A stretch of DNA of 64,000 bases from Ruminococcaceae bacterium FB2012. GTDB lineage: Bacteria; Bacillota; Clostridia; Oscillospirales; Ruminococcaceae. The translations under genes were made by a program, and so were the position numbers. Every line of letters begins with the position of its first letter. Within the stretch, counting starts at the first letter, position 1. Of the stretch, positions 7,567 to 15,936 are shown piece after piece. The notes below the pieces were generated by a model. It saw nothing but the letters and a program-made list of their open reading frames with translations, ran no database searches and was not told the origin of the DNA. The stretch lies in assembly GCA_900104495.1 (NCBI GenBank), contig FMXS01000006.1:193773-257772 (forward strand), given 5' to 3'.

Positions 7567-8673
7567 ATGATGATCTGGATACTCCTGCTGGTATTTCTGG
7601 CGTCTGCCGGGGTGACGGGGACGGTCTACCTTATGAAACGCGCCCGGCGCTTCTGGCCGGCGAAACAGCTGAGCGAAAAGAACAAGGTCCTCGGGTGGAT
7701 CGCGTCGGCATGGCCGCTGTATATCTGTCTCCCCTTTCTGGCGGTGAACGTTTACGCCTTTGTTATCGCCTACGTCAATCTGATACTGATATGGGCCGCC
7801 TGCGACCTTGTGGGGTACATCATCCGGAGGCTTCGGAAGAAGGAGCGACGGGAGCATTATGTCATCGGGTGGATCGCGGTGGGGCTCACCGCCTGCTATC
7901 TGACCTGGGGCTGGATATCCGCTCACACGGTACTGCGGACGGAGTACCGTTTTGAGACTGCAAAAGAGCTTGGACGCGGGAGTCTCCGGGTGGCGGTAAT
8001 AGCCGATCTCCATGTGGGACTGACCCTTGACGGCGATCAGTTTGCGGAGCAGTGCCGCCGTATCGCGGAGGAAAAGCCGGACCTTGTGGTAGCCGCGGGA
8101 GATTTTGCGGATGACGACTCCACGCGCTCCGATATGATAAAGGCCTGCGAGGCTTTAGGGAGCATCCCTGCGGAGCTGGGGGTCTACTGGGTCTACGGCA
8201 ATCATGACCGGGGCTATTTCAGCTACCGTGATTTTACGGCAGAGGAAATGGCAGAAACTCTCACCCGATGCGGGGTAAAGGTCCTGAGTGATGAAACTGC
8301 GGACGCGGACGGGCACATCACTGTTGCCGGCAGAGAGGACAAAGGGAATGGCGGACGTCTCTCTGCGGGAGAGCTGATGAAGGGCATCGACCCTTCCCGA
8401 TATGTGATAATGCTGGACCACCAGCCCAACGACTACGCTGCCGAAGCCGAAGCGGGACCGGACCTTGTGATCTCGGGGCACACTCACGGCGGGCACATTT
8501 TTCCTGCGGGCCTTGTGGGACAGCTCACGGGAGCCAACGACCGTCTTTACGGCACCGAAAGGCGGGGGAACACGGATTTCCTTGTGACCTCGGGCATTTC
8601 CGGCTGGGGGATCCCCTTCAAGACCTTTGCGGTCTCGGAGTATGTTGTTGTTGACATTTATCCGACGAAGTAA
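7567..8673 (+). CDS. Membrane-anchored metallophosphoesterase (YkuE/YaeI-like)
   Basis: A 368-residue protein behind GAAAGGGGGA. Three or four membrane segments fill residues 1-125. A calcineurin-like phosphoesterase domain follows with its metal motifs in order: DLH (VIADLHVG), GDFAD, GNHDR and SGHTHGGH. This matches the YkuE/YaeI family, whose members act on membrane-associated phosphates such as lipid intermediates; the substrate here is unknown. The active site probably lies on the side reached by the C-terminal domain after an even or odd number of passes, which I cannot settle. It sits alone behind its own promoter. Confidence 0.85.
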   Translation: MMIWILLLVFLASAGVTGTVYLMKRARRFWPAKQLSEKNKVLGWIASAWPLYICLPFLAVNVYAFVIAYVNLILIWAACDLVGYIIRRLRKKERREHYVIGWIAVGLTACYLTWGWISAHTVLRTEYRFETAKELGRGSLRVAVIADLHVGLTLDGDQFAEQCRRIAEEKPDLVVAAGDFADDDSTRSDMIKACEALGSIPAELGVYWVYGNHDRGYFSYRDFTAEEMAETLTRCGVKVLSDETADADGHITVAGREDKGNGGRLSAGELMKGIDPSRYVIMLDHQPNDYAAEAEAGPDLVISGHTHGGHIFPAGLVGQLTGANDRLYGTERRGNTDFLVTSGISGWGIPFKTFAVSEYVVVDIYPTK

Positions 8674-8699
8674 TATAATGTATGTGGTGACCCGTATTA

Positions 8700-8905
8700 T
8701 GTTTGACACCCGCCCGAAAACGCATATTCTCCCCCGGCGGTGGGGAGAGGTATGTGTTTTCGGAACTCTCGCAAAGCTGAAGCCCGACTGAGTCGTCGCT
8801 GACGCGCCGAACGAGGCTCTGCCCTAAGAACCCGCCAAGGGCTGCCGCGCCCTTGGATGGGCGGAACGCGCTTCGCGGTTGGGTTTGCAGCTTTGTGCGT
8901 TTTCC
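8700..8905 (-). repeat. GC-rich dispersed repeat, copy 1
   Basis: Read on the minus strand this non-coding stretch matches the region starting at 31628 in several blocks: CTG(C/T)AAACCCAA, CGCGAAGCGC(G/A)TTCCGC, AGCCCTTGGCGGG or its close variant, GGGCAGAGCC and TCGGCGCGT(C/A)AGCGACGAC. The order of blocks is the same in both. It carries no credible ORF. Confidence 0.65.
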
Positions 8906-8927
8906 CCGCAAAGGAGTGAATGCCTGT

Positions 8928-9941
8928 TTGAGCAGAAAAGCTATAATAGTTCACCGCATCATCGCGTCGGCAGGCTGGCTCTGCCTGGTGTGGCAGTTCG
9001 TCTTTTACCTCGCCCACTGGAGTTCCCTGCCGGAGGAGCCGGGCATCCATTTCGACCGCGCTCAGGGTTCAACCGTGTTCGATGTCTATGCCTCAAAAAT
9101 GTACGGCTTCTATCCGCATCTTATCACTGTTATCACTCTTGCCGCAAACCTTATCGTCACCCGTATCATCGGGCGGGAAAAACTCAAGCTGGGGCTGAAG
9201 GTCAGGGAAAAGGGAAAACGGCTCATCACCGAGTCCATAGTCATAACTCTGGACATCATGACCCTTTCCACAGCAGGCTTTTTCTGCTGCTGGACCGCTG
9301 CTGTCTCGGTGCAGGATGCGGGCATTATGGAGCATTCAGATCTGCCCTTGTCAGCGGGGATAACGCTGATATTTGCGGCTGTGATCTTTCAGCTCATCGC
9401 CCACGCAGTATACAGGGAAAGGACAGCGGAGACGGTGGACCTCTCCCCGGAGGAAAAGCGTAAGCGCCGTCTGCGCTTTCTGCTGACAGGAAGTTCATCC
9501 GAACCGGACAGCGGTATGCGTCACCGGCTGAGCCTTGCCGTAAGCTGGATAATCATTTCCGGCCTGACGGCGATCGGACTTTTCGTCCTTGAACGGCTCC
9601 CGAAGGATGACATCGCCGACGAGCATCACGGACAGGCCTGGTTCGCCAATGCGGGAGAATACCTCGACAAGCGGCTGGTGTTCCTGCCCTTCATCATAGC
9701 CGTACCGATAATGCTCCTGTCGGAACCCTTTTCGGTAAGAGCCGGACGTCGTGGGAACAAAGCCCTCGTGAAGCTCTTTGACCGTATCCGGCTGATACTT
9801 GCCCTGTGCGCGGGCTGGTGCGAGATCATGCTGTTCAGCGAGAAAGCTATACATCCGGCGGTGTTCTGCATAAGCGGAGCGCTTTTGGCAGGAGCTGTCA
9901 TATCCTATATCATAAACATCCGTAACGGAGGAGGAAAATAA
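8928..9941 (+). CDS. Hypothetical multi-pass membrane protein
   Basis: A 337-residue protein of unknown function. I chose the TTG at 8928 (MSRKAIIVHR), 11 bases after AAAGGAG; the longer ATG start at 8853 would translate part of the dispersed repeat. About seven hydrophobic helices are seen, with a cytoplasmic-looking arginine/lysine-rich loop near residue 180 (EEKRKRRLRF). Its first segment and the phrase 'LPEEPGIHFD' recall DUF1648-type membrane proteins. It ends directly before the GTG start of the acyltransferase gene, so the two form an operon. Confidence 0.7.
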   Translation: MSRKAIIVHRIIASAGWLCLVWQFVFYLAHWSSLPEEPGIHFDRAQGSTVFDVYASKMYGFYPHLITVITLAANLIVTRIIGREKLKLGLKVREKGKRLITESIVITLDIMTLSTAGFFCCWTAAVSVQDAGIMEHSDLPLSAGITLIFAAVIFQLIAHAVYRERTAETVDLSPEEKRKRRLRFLLTGSSSEPDSGMRHRLSLAVSWIIISGLTAIGLFVLERLPKDDIADEHHGQAWFANAGEYLDKRLVFLPFIIAVPIMLLSEPFSVRAGRRGNKALVKLFDRIRLILALCAGWCEIMLFSEKAIHPAVFCISGALLAGAVISYIINIRNGGGK

Positions 9942-11132
9942 GTGAGCTTCAACAAAGAAAAACTCAGCAAAAGAGACCCGGCAATGGACATCCTCAGATG
10001 CCTTGCCTGCTTCGGGGTAGTGTCGGTGCACTTTTTCCTCAACACTGGATTCTACAACGTCCCCATAGGCAACCGCAGGATGTATGCAATGGTCTACATA
10101 CGGTCCTTCTTTATGTTCTGCGTGCCGCTGTTCCTGCTGCTGACGGGCTATCTCAACTGTCACAAAAAGCCGGAGCGCAGCCACTACAAAAAGCTGGGCG
10201 GGACCCTTTACACCTACGTCGCGGCGGCCCTCTTCGGGCTGTATGCCTATCCCAAGCTCTACGGCGCGGTGAGGAGCATATTCGATCTCAAAGAAGTGAC
10301 CTTCGAGCCCAACAGCATAGTCAACACCGTGGCGAAGATACTCAGCTTCAACACCTTCTACGCCTGGTATATCGAAATGTATATCGGGCTTTTCCTGATG
10401 ATACCTTTCCTCAACATACTGTATCACAACATAAAGACCAAAGGTCAGAAGAAACTGCTGATCTGCACCGGCCTGCTGCTGACGGCTCTGCCGGCCGTCA
10501 TCAACGTCTACAACTTCAAGGTGTCCGGCTGGTTCAGCGAACCTTCAATGACCGTGGGTCCCGACGGCAAGGCCGTGACCTTCAACAAGATAATCCCCGC
10601 CTTCTGGACGATACTGTACCCTGTCACATACTATTTTATAGGGTGCTACCTGCGGGAGTACGGCTTGAAGATCAAGACCTGGCTCAACGGTCTGCTGATA
10701 ATCGCCTGGGCGGGGCTCAACGGGCTATACAACCTCTGGCGGAGCCGCTGGGTGATCTTCCAGTGGGGAGCCTGGTGCGACTGGGGCTCGCTGTTCAACG
10801 TGATACAGGCAGTGCTGATCTTCACCTTCTTTATGAATCTGAAATACGAGAAAATGCCGTTATTCCTGAAATGGTGCTTTATGAAGCTGTCGGGGCTGAC
10901 CCTGGGGATATACCTGATCTCCTGGTCGGTGGACAGGCTTTGCTACCCCGTGATCGAAAAGGCGGAGCCGGTGATCCACAAGCGGCTGGAATACTGGTTC
11001 ATCGCCGTACCCATAGTGTTTACGGTGTCGGCGGTGATCTCCTATCTTATCCTTAAACTGAAACAGCTGGGACTGTTCATATACAAAAAGGCAAGACCGG
11101 GGACGGAAGCGGAAAACCCGCCAACGAACTAA
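9942..11132 (+). CDS. Acyltransferase family 3 membrane protein
   Basis: A 396-residue protein starting at GTG right after the previous stop, with AGGAGG upstream. It opens with the acyltransferase-3 signature (DPAMDILRCLACFGVVSVHFF), including the conserved histidine in the first helix, followed by about ten membrane helices and FMFCVPLFLLLTGYL. Members O-acetylate or O-acylate cell-surface sugars, peptidoglycan or lipids. The acceptor cannot be told. Its membrane-protein neighbour suggests a joint role at the envelope. Confidence 0.85.
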   Translation: MSFNKEKLSKRDPAMDILRCLACFGVVSVHFFLNTGFYNVPIGNRRMYAMVYIRSFFMFCVPLFLLLTGYLNCHKKPERSHYKKLGGTLYTYVAAALFGLYAYPKLYGAVRSIFDLKEVTFEPNSIVNTVAKILSFNTFYAWYIEMYIGLFLMIPFLNILYHNIKTKGQKKLLICTGLLLTALPAVINVYNFKVSGWFSEPSMTVGPDGKAVTFNKIIPAFWTILYPVTYYFIGCYLREYGLKIKTWLNGLLIIAWAGLNGLYNLWRSRWVIFQWGAWCDWGSLFNVIQAVLIFTFFMNLKYEKMPLFLKWCFMKLSGLTLGIYLISWSVDRLCYPVIEKAEPVIHKRLEYWFIAVPIVFTVSAVISYLILKLKQLGLFIYKKARPGTEAENPPTN

Positions 11133-11175
11133 CGCAGTTAAGAATCAAACGAACCAACGTCGCAAGAATGCGAGA

Positions 11176-11240
11176 GCCGGATTATTCCGGCAATCACAAG
11201 TCGATAAGAATTCAAACGTTGTTCGCCGGAATAATCCGTC
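11176..11240. repeat. Inverted repeat GCCGGATTATTCCGGC / GCCGGAATAATCCGTC
   Basis: Two 16-bp arms (11176-11191 and 11225-11240) are inverted copies, each nearly palindromic by itself. The spacer is 33 bases. It lies in the non-coding gap between the acyltransferase and sirtuin genes. It could be a cruciform, a terminator without T run, or a miniature repeat. Confidence 0.5.
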
Positions 11241-11348
11241 ACATCACGCCAAGCCGTAAGCGGCGCGGTGTCACGGCCACATCACGAAACAAACCCAAGC
11301 GCCCAAAGGGCGCGCAGCGTGAATTAAAAAAAGAAAGGAAGGATTTTT

Positions 11349-12059
11349 ATGAAAACACTCCAGCAGATCATCAATGATTCGGACAAGATCGTCTTCTTCG
11401 GAGGGGCGGGAGTTTCCACCGAAAGCGGGATACCCGATTTCCGCTCTCAGGACGGGCTCTACAATCAGAAGTACGACTACCCGCCCGAGACTATCATCTC
11501 CCACAGCTTCTTTATGCGCCACACCGAGGAGTTCTACCGCTTCTACTGCGACAAGATGCTGGCCCTCGACGCCAAGCCCAACGCCGCCCACCTCAAGCTG
11601 GCGGAAATGGAGGCTAAGGGCAAGCTGGACTGCGTCATCACCCAGAACATCGACGGGCTGCATCAGCTGGCGGGGAGCAAAAAGGTATACGAGCTCCACG
11701 GCTCGGTACACCGCAACTACTGCATGGAATGCGGAAAGAGCTATACTGCGGAGTTCGTCAAGAACTGCGGAGGCATCCCGAGATGCTCCTGCGGAGGGCT
11801 CATCAAGCCGGACGTGGTGCTTTATGAAGAATCTCTCGACTCCGACTGCATCGACAAGTCCGTTGCGGCTATCGCCTCCTGCGACACGCTGATAATCGCC
11901 GGCACTTCCCTCACCGTTTACCCTGCGGCGGGATTCGTCCGCTATTTCAGAGGCAACGACCTGGTGCTCATCAACCGCGATCCCACTCCGATGGACAAGG
12001 AATGCGACCTTGTCATCCACGACAGCGTGGGGAAGGTGCTGGGCGCGATCGAGGTGTGA
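11349..12059 (+). CDS. cobB: NAD-dependent protein deacylase (sirtuin)
   Basis: A 236-residue Sir2 protein behind AGAAAGGAAGG. The NAD-binding motifs GAGVSTESGIPDFRS (residues about 20-34) and TQNIDGLH are present, as is the catalytic histidine in ELHGS. The zinc site is CMEC followed by CSC, that is CxxC plus CxC. Length and motifs fit a standalone housekeeping deacylase that removes acetyl groups from lysine using NAD. It lacks the extra domains of sirtuin defence proteins. The GIY-YIG gene starts four bases after its stop, so they are co-transcribed. Confidence 0.92.
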   Translation: MKTLQQIINDSDKIVFFGGAGVSTESGIPDFRSQDGLYNQKYDYPPETIISHSFFMRHTEEFYRFYCDKMLALDAKPNAAHLKLAEMEAKGKLDCVITQNIDGLHQLAGSKKVYELHGSVHRNYCMECGKSYTAEFVKNCGGIPRCSCGGLIKPDVVLYEESLDSDCIDKSVAAIASCDTLIIAGTSLTVYPAAGFVRYFRGNDLVLINRDPTPMDKECDLVIHDSVGKVLGAIEV

Positions 12060-12062
12060 ACC

Positions 12063-13199
12063 ATGACGGATCACAGTTTCAGGCTTGCGGCCAAAGGCAA
12101 TGACGATGATATTCCCAAAAGAGGCGTCAGAACCTTTTTTGAAAACGGTCTTCTGAAGCTGAAAGACTTTGAAGAAGAATACGGAAAGGATGTCCGGTTC
12201 GGATTCTCTGTTGCGGAAGAACTCAAAGATCAATACAAAGACACCGAACTGTACAGGATACTTGACGATATAGACGGCGGAAAATTCCAGGTCTCGTTTT
12301 CATACAACAATTCCGCCGACAAGAATTTTTTACGGTTCTATAACGGCAATACGGCTCTGTCGGGAGAAGCCCTTGAAACAGCCGTGAACGAGCTCAGAAG
12401 TCTCAGAGGTGAAAACGACCCGAAGATCAAAGGTCTGCCCAGGACCGATCTTACTTCCCGTGAGATCTTCAAAGAAATGAAGAAAAAGGGGTATACCGTA
12501 AAGACCGCCTACGTTATGATGCAGTTCGACTGCTATCTGATGAATGCCTTCAAGCACATTTTCCTGTATTCCTACCTTCACTGCCTGTACGGCAAGTCTT
12601 TCCCCAAGGATAAGTACGAAACGCTGACGATCCGGCTCGATCCCGCCGGAAACACTGCCGTCCTTACCGATCTCGGGCTTATCGAGCCGGAGACGGAATT
12701 GCTGATAAAGGCTTTTAGGAGCAGATACATCGGAAATTACAACAGCATTGCTCCTGCGGAGGTCCCGAAGGATAAGGACGACCCGATAAACTATTACGAA
12801 AAAGCAAGCATTTCCGGGTGGCAGAAGTATTCCGGAAAGGATCTCAATGCTCCCGACAGCCCGGGGATCTATATGCTGTTCGATTCAAAGCGGGGACATT
12901 TGTATGTCGGCAAAGCAAAGCTTCTGAAGAAGAGGATCCTTCAGCACAGGAAGCCCGGCGACCCGATACCGGATTTCGATTACTACCGCTTCAGCGAGAT
13001 AGCTCATCAGAAGAAAAAGGAACTGTTCATTCTTGAAAATACGGCGATACACGATCTTGCAATGCTGTTTTTTATGCCTAAAGGTCCCGTTTACAAGAAC
13101 CTTGCTCTTAACAGTATTTTCGGAAACATCTCCTTCGGGAACATCAGGCTGGTGAACACGGCGGAGACGCAGACGAAGTGGGAGAAAGAGGATAGCTGA
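12063..13199 (+). CDS. GIY-YIG domain protein
   Basis: A 378-residue protein starting MTDHSFRLAAK. The C-terminal third carries a GIY-YIG nuclease core: SPGIYMLFD, then GHLYVGKAKLLKKRILQHR with the conserved arginine, and ELFILENTAIHDL with the metal-binding glutamate. The first 250 residues are unlike anything I recognise and may bind DNA or a partner. Such proteins are endonucleases in repair, restriction or mobile elements. It follows cobB by three bases. Fewer GC-rich third positions than the neighbours hint at transfer. Confidence 0.75.
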   Translation: MTDHSFRLAAKGNDDDIPKRGVRTFFENGLLKLKDFEEEYGKDVRFGFSVAEELKDQYKDTELYRILDDIDGGKFQVSFSYNNSADKNFLRFYNGNTALSGEALETAVNELRSLRGENDPKIKGLPRTDLTSREIFKEMKKKGYTVKTAYVMMQFDCYLMNAFKHIFLYSYLHCLYGKSFPKDKYETLTIRLDPAGNTAVLTDLGLIEPETELLIKAFRSRYIGNYNSIAPAEVPKDKDDPINYYEKASISGWQKYSGKDLNAPDSPGIYMLFDSKRGHLYVGKAKLLKKRILQHRKPGDPIPDFDYYRFSEIAHQKKKELFILENTAIHDLAMLFFMPKGPVYKNLALNSIFGNISFGNIRLVNTAETQTKWEKEDS

Positions 13200-13288
13200 A
13201 CTGCACAAAAAGAGCCCCCGAAAACTGTCTGTTCCTACAAAGATCCTTTACGGCTATTGACTCTGCCCCAAGGGAATATGTTACCATT

Positions 13289-13320
13289 AAGCTGCCGGAG
13301 CTTTTCTGCTCCGACAGCTT
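13289..13320 (+). terminator. Hairpin upstream of the gene at 13352
   Basis: AAGCTGCCGGAGC and GCTCCGACAGCTT pair with one mismatch around TTTTCT. It may end the GIY-YIG transcript or act as an attenuator for the next gene. Confidence 0.5.
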
Positions 13321-13351
13321 TACTGTTTCCTGCGAAAAGGGGGATGACAAT

Positions 13352-14119
13352 ATGAAAAAAGCAGAAAGGCTCGCGGAGCTTCTTAATTCCTGCGGGGACG
13401 AACTTTTCTCTGCGCTGATGAACGGCAGTATTCAGCGGAGCGCGGGGCTTGACCGGCTCCTGATGCTGTTTGAGTATCTCTCCGACAGGATATTCCTGCC
13501 GAAAAGCACCTCGGGTGCGTACAGGCTCATGGTCAGACGGGCGGCAAAGCTGGGCTGGGCTCCCGGGGAGCCCTCCGACAGCCACGCTCTCACATTCAAA
13601 GAGCAGGAGCGTACCGAAAAAAAGCTCCGGGAATATCTCGCCTCCGGGGGACGCAGAGGAAAACTTGTGAGGAAGGCGGTCACGGGGGCGGCAGTGCTGA
13701 CCGCCGCAGGCCTCGGGGTGTTTTTCACGGCACGCTGGGTGACGTCGGAGGAGTATCTCAGCCGGCTGACGGAGTACGGCATAATGATAGCCGACACCGA
13801 AAGGAGCGAAAAGGAGATAGTCTTTGAGATAAGGCTCCGGGACGAGGAGGATATGTATCTTGAACGTATGCCGGTGCTGAAGCTCACGGACAAAGACGGC
13901 GAATGGACCTTTTCCGCAAAGCCCTCCGCCGAATTCGCCTTCCGGGACGAGAGAGCCCTCTGCACTTCCAAGGTACGGGAGCTGATACTCAGAAGCGAGG
14001 ACTACGACAGGGGCTATGATTTCCTGCCGGGGCATTACGAGGTGACCTTTGACTTCTGCCGTTATTCGAAGGACGAAAAGACAGAGATCGCAAGCATCAC
14101 CAAAGAGGTGGAAATTTAG
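13352..14119 (+). CDS. Hypothetical single-pass membrane protein
   Basis: A 255-residue protein behind AAAGGGGGATGAC. Residues 1-105 are a helical, charged, probably cytoplasmic domain. One membrane helix follows (KAVTGAAVLTAAGLGVFFTARWV, near residue 110-130). The remaining 120 residues are rich in beta strands and probably lie outside the cell. No known domain or catalytic motif is seen. Confidence 0.6.
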   Translation: MKKAERLAELLNSCGDELFSALMNGSIQRSAGLDRLLMLFEYLSDRIFLPKSTSGAYRLMVRRAAKLGWAPGEPSDSHALTFKEQERTEKKLREYLASGGRRGKLVRKAVTGAAVLTAAGLGVFFTARWVTSEEYLSRLTEYGIMIADTERSEKEIVFEIRLRDEEDMYLERMPVLKLTDKDGEWTFSAKPSAEFAFRDERALCTSKVRELILRSEDYDRGYDFLPGHYEVTFDFCRYSKDEKTEIASITKEVEI

Positions 14120-14145
14120 TCTCTCCGCCGAAGGGCCCGAAAAAG

Positions 14146-14174
14146 TTGACAAACCCGCGGGAATGTGGTATAAT
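14146..14174 (+). promoter_or_regulatory. Promoter of the SH3-type surface protein gene
   Basis: TTGACA (14146-14151), 17-base spacer and TATAAT (14169-14174), about 32 bases before the GTG start. Confidence 0.85.
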
Positions 14175-14205
14175 AAGTAGAATGAATGCGCGGGGAGGTG
14201 AGCTT

Positions 14206-14847
14206 GTGAACAAGGAAAAGAAGCAAAGGGCCAGTTTATTTCATTCGTCCAATGCGGTGAATATCATTACGATCATCGTGGTGACGCTGGTGTGCATCGT
14301 GCTGGTGCTGGTGCTGGCAAAGGGACTGTTCGCAAGCAACAGCAAGGACGTCCCTGCGGGGCTGAATACGGCTACTATCGCCAATTCCGCCGCCGGAGCT
14401 TCACAGTCCGCGTCGGCGACTACCACATCTGCGGCTCCCGTTTCCGGGACCACTGCCGCAGGCGGGAGCGTATCCGAAGTCACCACCGAAGCCCGGGATG
14501 ACAGCGTGGCCTACGTCGTGACCTACGTTCAGCTGAAAGCCCAGCCCAACCAGGATTCCGCCAACGTTATCTGTATGTCGCCGAATATCAAGGTGAAGAT
14601 ACTCGAACGCCGTGAGGACGGCTATATTCACCTTACCTTCTTAAACGGCGACGGCACGGAATGCTCGGGCTATGTCAAGACCGAGTATCTCAGCCCGACT
14701 CCCGTGGAGAGGACCACTCCCGCCGAGACAACTGCCGCTTCGGAACAGGAAGTCCCCGCTTCGGAGACTACTGCCGTTACCGGCGTTTCCGAGACCACGG
14801 CTTCGTCCCGGAGCAACAACGCCCTTATCGAAACAGTCGCACAATAA
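14206..14847 (+). CDS. Membrane-anchored extracellular SH3-like protein
   Basis: A 213-residue protein; the GTG at 14206 follows GGGGAGGTGA. A short basic N-terminus and one membrane helix (residues about 20-42) anchor it. A Ser/Thr/Ala-rich linker leads to a bacterial SH3-like domain (YVQLKAQPNQDSANVICMSPN, then KVKILERREDGYIHLTFL and GYVKTEYL), followed by another Thr/Ser/Glu-rich tail. Such domains bind peptidoglycan or surface partners. It has its own promoter and terminator. Confidence 0.75.
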   Translation: MNKEKKQRASLFHSSNAVNIITIIVVTLVCIVLVLVLAKGLFASNSKDVPAGLNTATIANSAAGASQSASATTTSAAPVSGTTAAGGSVSEVTTEARDDSVAYVVTYVQLKAQPNQDSANVICMSPNIKVKILERREDGYIHLTFLNGDGTECSGYVKTEYLSPTPVERTTPAETTAASEQEVPASETTAVTGVSETTASSRSNNALIETVAQ

Positions 14848-14853
14848 CTATGC

Positions 14854-14881
14854 GGACGGCTATTGCCGTCCTTTGCTTTTT
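14854..14881 (+). terminator. Terminator of the SH3-type gene
   Basis: GGACGGC/GCCGTCC with a 4-base loop followed by TTTGCTTTTT. Confidence 0.85.
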
Positions 14882-14891
14882 GAGGAAGTAT

Positions 14892-15596
14892 ATGGAAACC
14901 GAAAGACGAACTCTCCAGCTCCCGGACGGACGGATAATAGAATACACAGTTGACCGCGGGATGAGAAACAACATCTACATCCACATCAAGAACGGCAAAG
15001 TGGTGCTGAAACTGCCCCTTTGGGCGGAGGAGGATCAGGGCGAGCGTTTCCTTCGGGAAAAGGCGGACTGGGTCTTGAAAAACATCGACAAGCGCTCTCC
15101 CGAGGAGATCATCCCCGAGAGCTTCACCGAGGGGACCGTCTTTCCCTTCTACGGCGAGACCTTAACGGTCTGCTGCGAGTACCCGGAGAAATACTTCCCG
15201 CCCTTCTTCGCGGAAGGGCGCATCGTGGCAGCCTGTCCTCCGGGAGGATACACAGACAAGGACGCTTACGTTGACGCTCAGGTGCGCCGGGCAATAAGAA
15301 AGCGGACGCTGGAGCTGGTAAACGCCGGCTTTGCGCGTCTCACCGCCCTCACGGGACTATATCCCAAAAAGGTGACGGTAAAGAAAATGTCCGCCAGCTG
15401 GGGACGCTGTTCCTCCACGGGGAATATCTCCATAAACTCAAAAGCGGTGTTCTTCCCGCCGGAGTGTCTCGATTATGTGATAATCCACGAGCTTTGTCAC
15501 CTGCGCTATATGGACCACAGCCCGGAATTCTGGGCCCTGGTGAGCCGCTTCTGCCCCGACTGGAAGCGCATCAGAGCTGGTATGAGGGGAAGGTAG
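14892..15596 (+). CDS. YgjP-like zinc metallopeptidase domain protein
   Basis: A 234-residue protein; ATG at 14892 follows GAGGAAG. The C-terminal half has the zinc-peptidase motif HELCHLRYMDHSPEFW (HExxH plus the downstream histidine) and the family's KKMSASWGRCSSTGNISIN block. These define the YgjP/WLM-type (DUF45) family of SprT-like hydrolases. In several bacteria these genes accompany type I restriction systems, but here the gene stands alone. Substrate unknown. Confidence 0.85.
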   Translation: METERRTLQLPDGRIIEYTVDRGMRNNIYIHIKNGKVVLKLPLWAEEDQGERFLREKADWVLKNIDKRSPEEIIPESFTEGTVFPFYGETLTVCCEYPEKYFPPFFAEGRIVAACPPGGYTDKDAYVDAQVRRAIRKRTLELVNAGFARLTALTGLYPKKVTVKKMSASWGRCSSTGNISINSKAVFFPPECLDYVIIHELCHLRYMDHSPEFWALVSRFCPDWKRIRAGMRGR

Positions 15597-15699
15597 CCTT
15601 TTTCAATGCACAGTTGTGCATTGTGCTTTGTGAATCGTTAATTGTTCTGAGTATTAGTGTCAATAATACTGAATTAGTCAGAGCACACAAATCTTGCCC

Positions 15700-15815
15700 T
15701 TGACATTTGGGCAGACTGAACATATAATAAAAATATCCAAAGCTCCGAAAACGTTATCGGAGGCTTAAAAGTGTCAATTTGCACAGTTAACGGTGTTAAC
15801 ACTCGTTAACTTAAA
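15700..15815 (+). promoter_or_regulatory. Control region upstream of glgP with triple GTTAAC
   Basis: A perfect promoter TTGACA-N17-TATAAT (15700-15728) is followed by a CTCCGA/TCGGAG hairpin and three GTTAAC palindromes within about 25 bases. A second, extended -10 element (TGCTATAAT) lies near 15867-15875, closer to the gene. The gene-free stretch 15597-15936 thus holds two possible promoters and an operator-like cluster. Which one drives glgP is unknown. Confidence 0.55.
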
Positions 15816-15936
15816 GTCAATAATTAAATTTATTCATAACCAGTTGATGAAAATCGGCATAGGTTATGCTATAATTGATAATATGCTGTACTTGTGCTTT
15901 TGGGGTACAGGTACAATATACCAGGAGGGAAAAAGT

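Noticed and set aside
11349..12059. Sirtuin plus GIY-YIG pair as an anti-phage defence system
   Set aside because: The sirtuin is a normal length zinc-containing deacylase without the fused domains of defence sirtuins; the operon link with the GIY-YIG gene is noted, but a defence role has no direct support.
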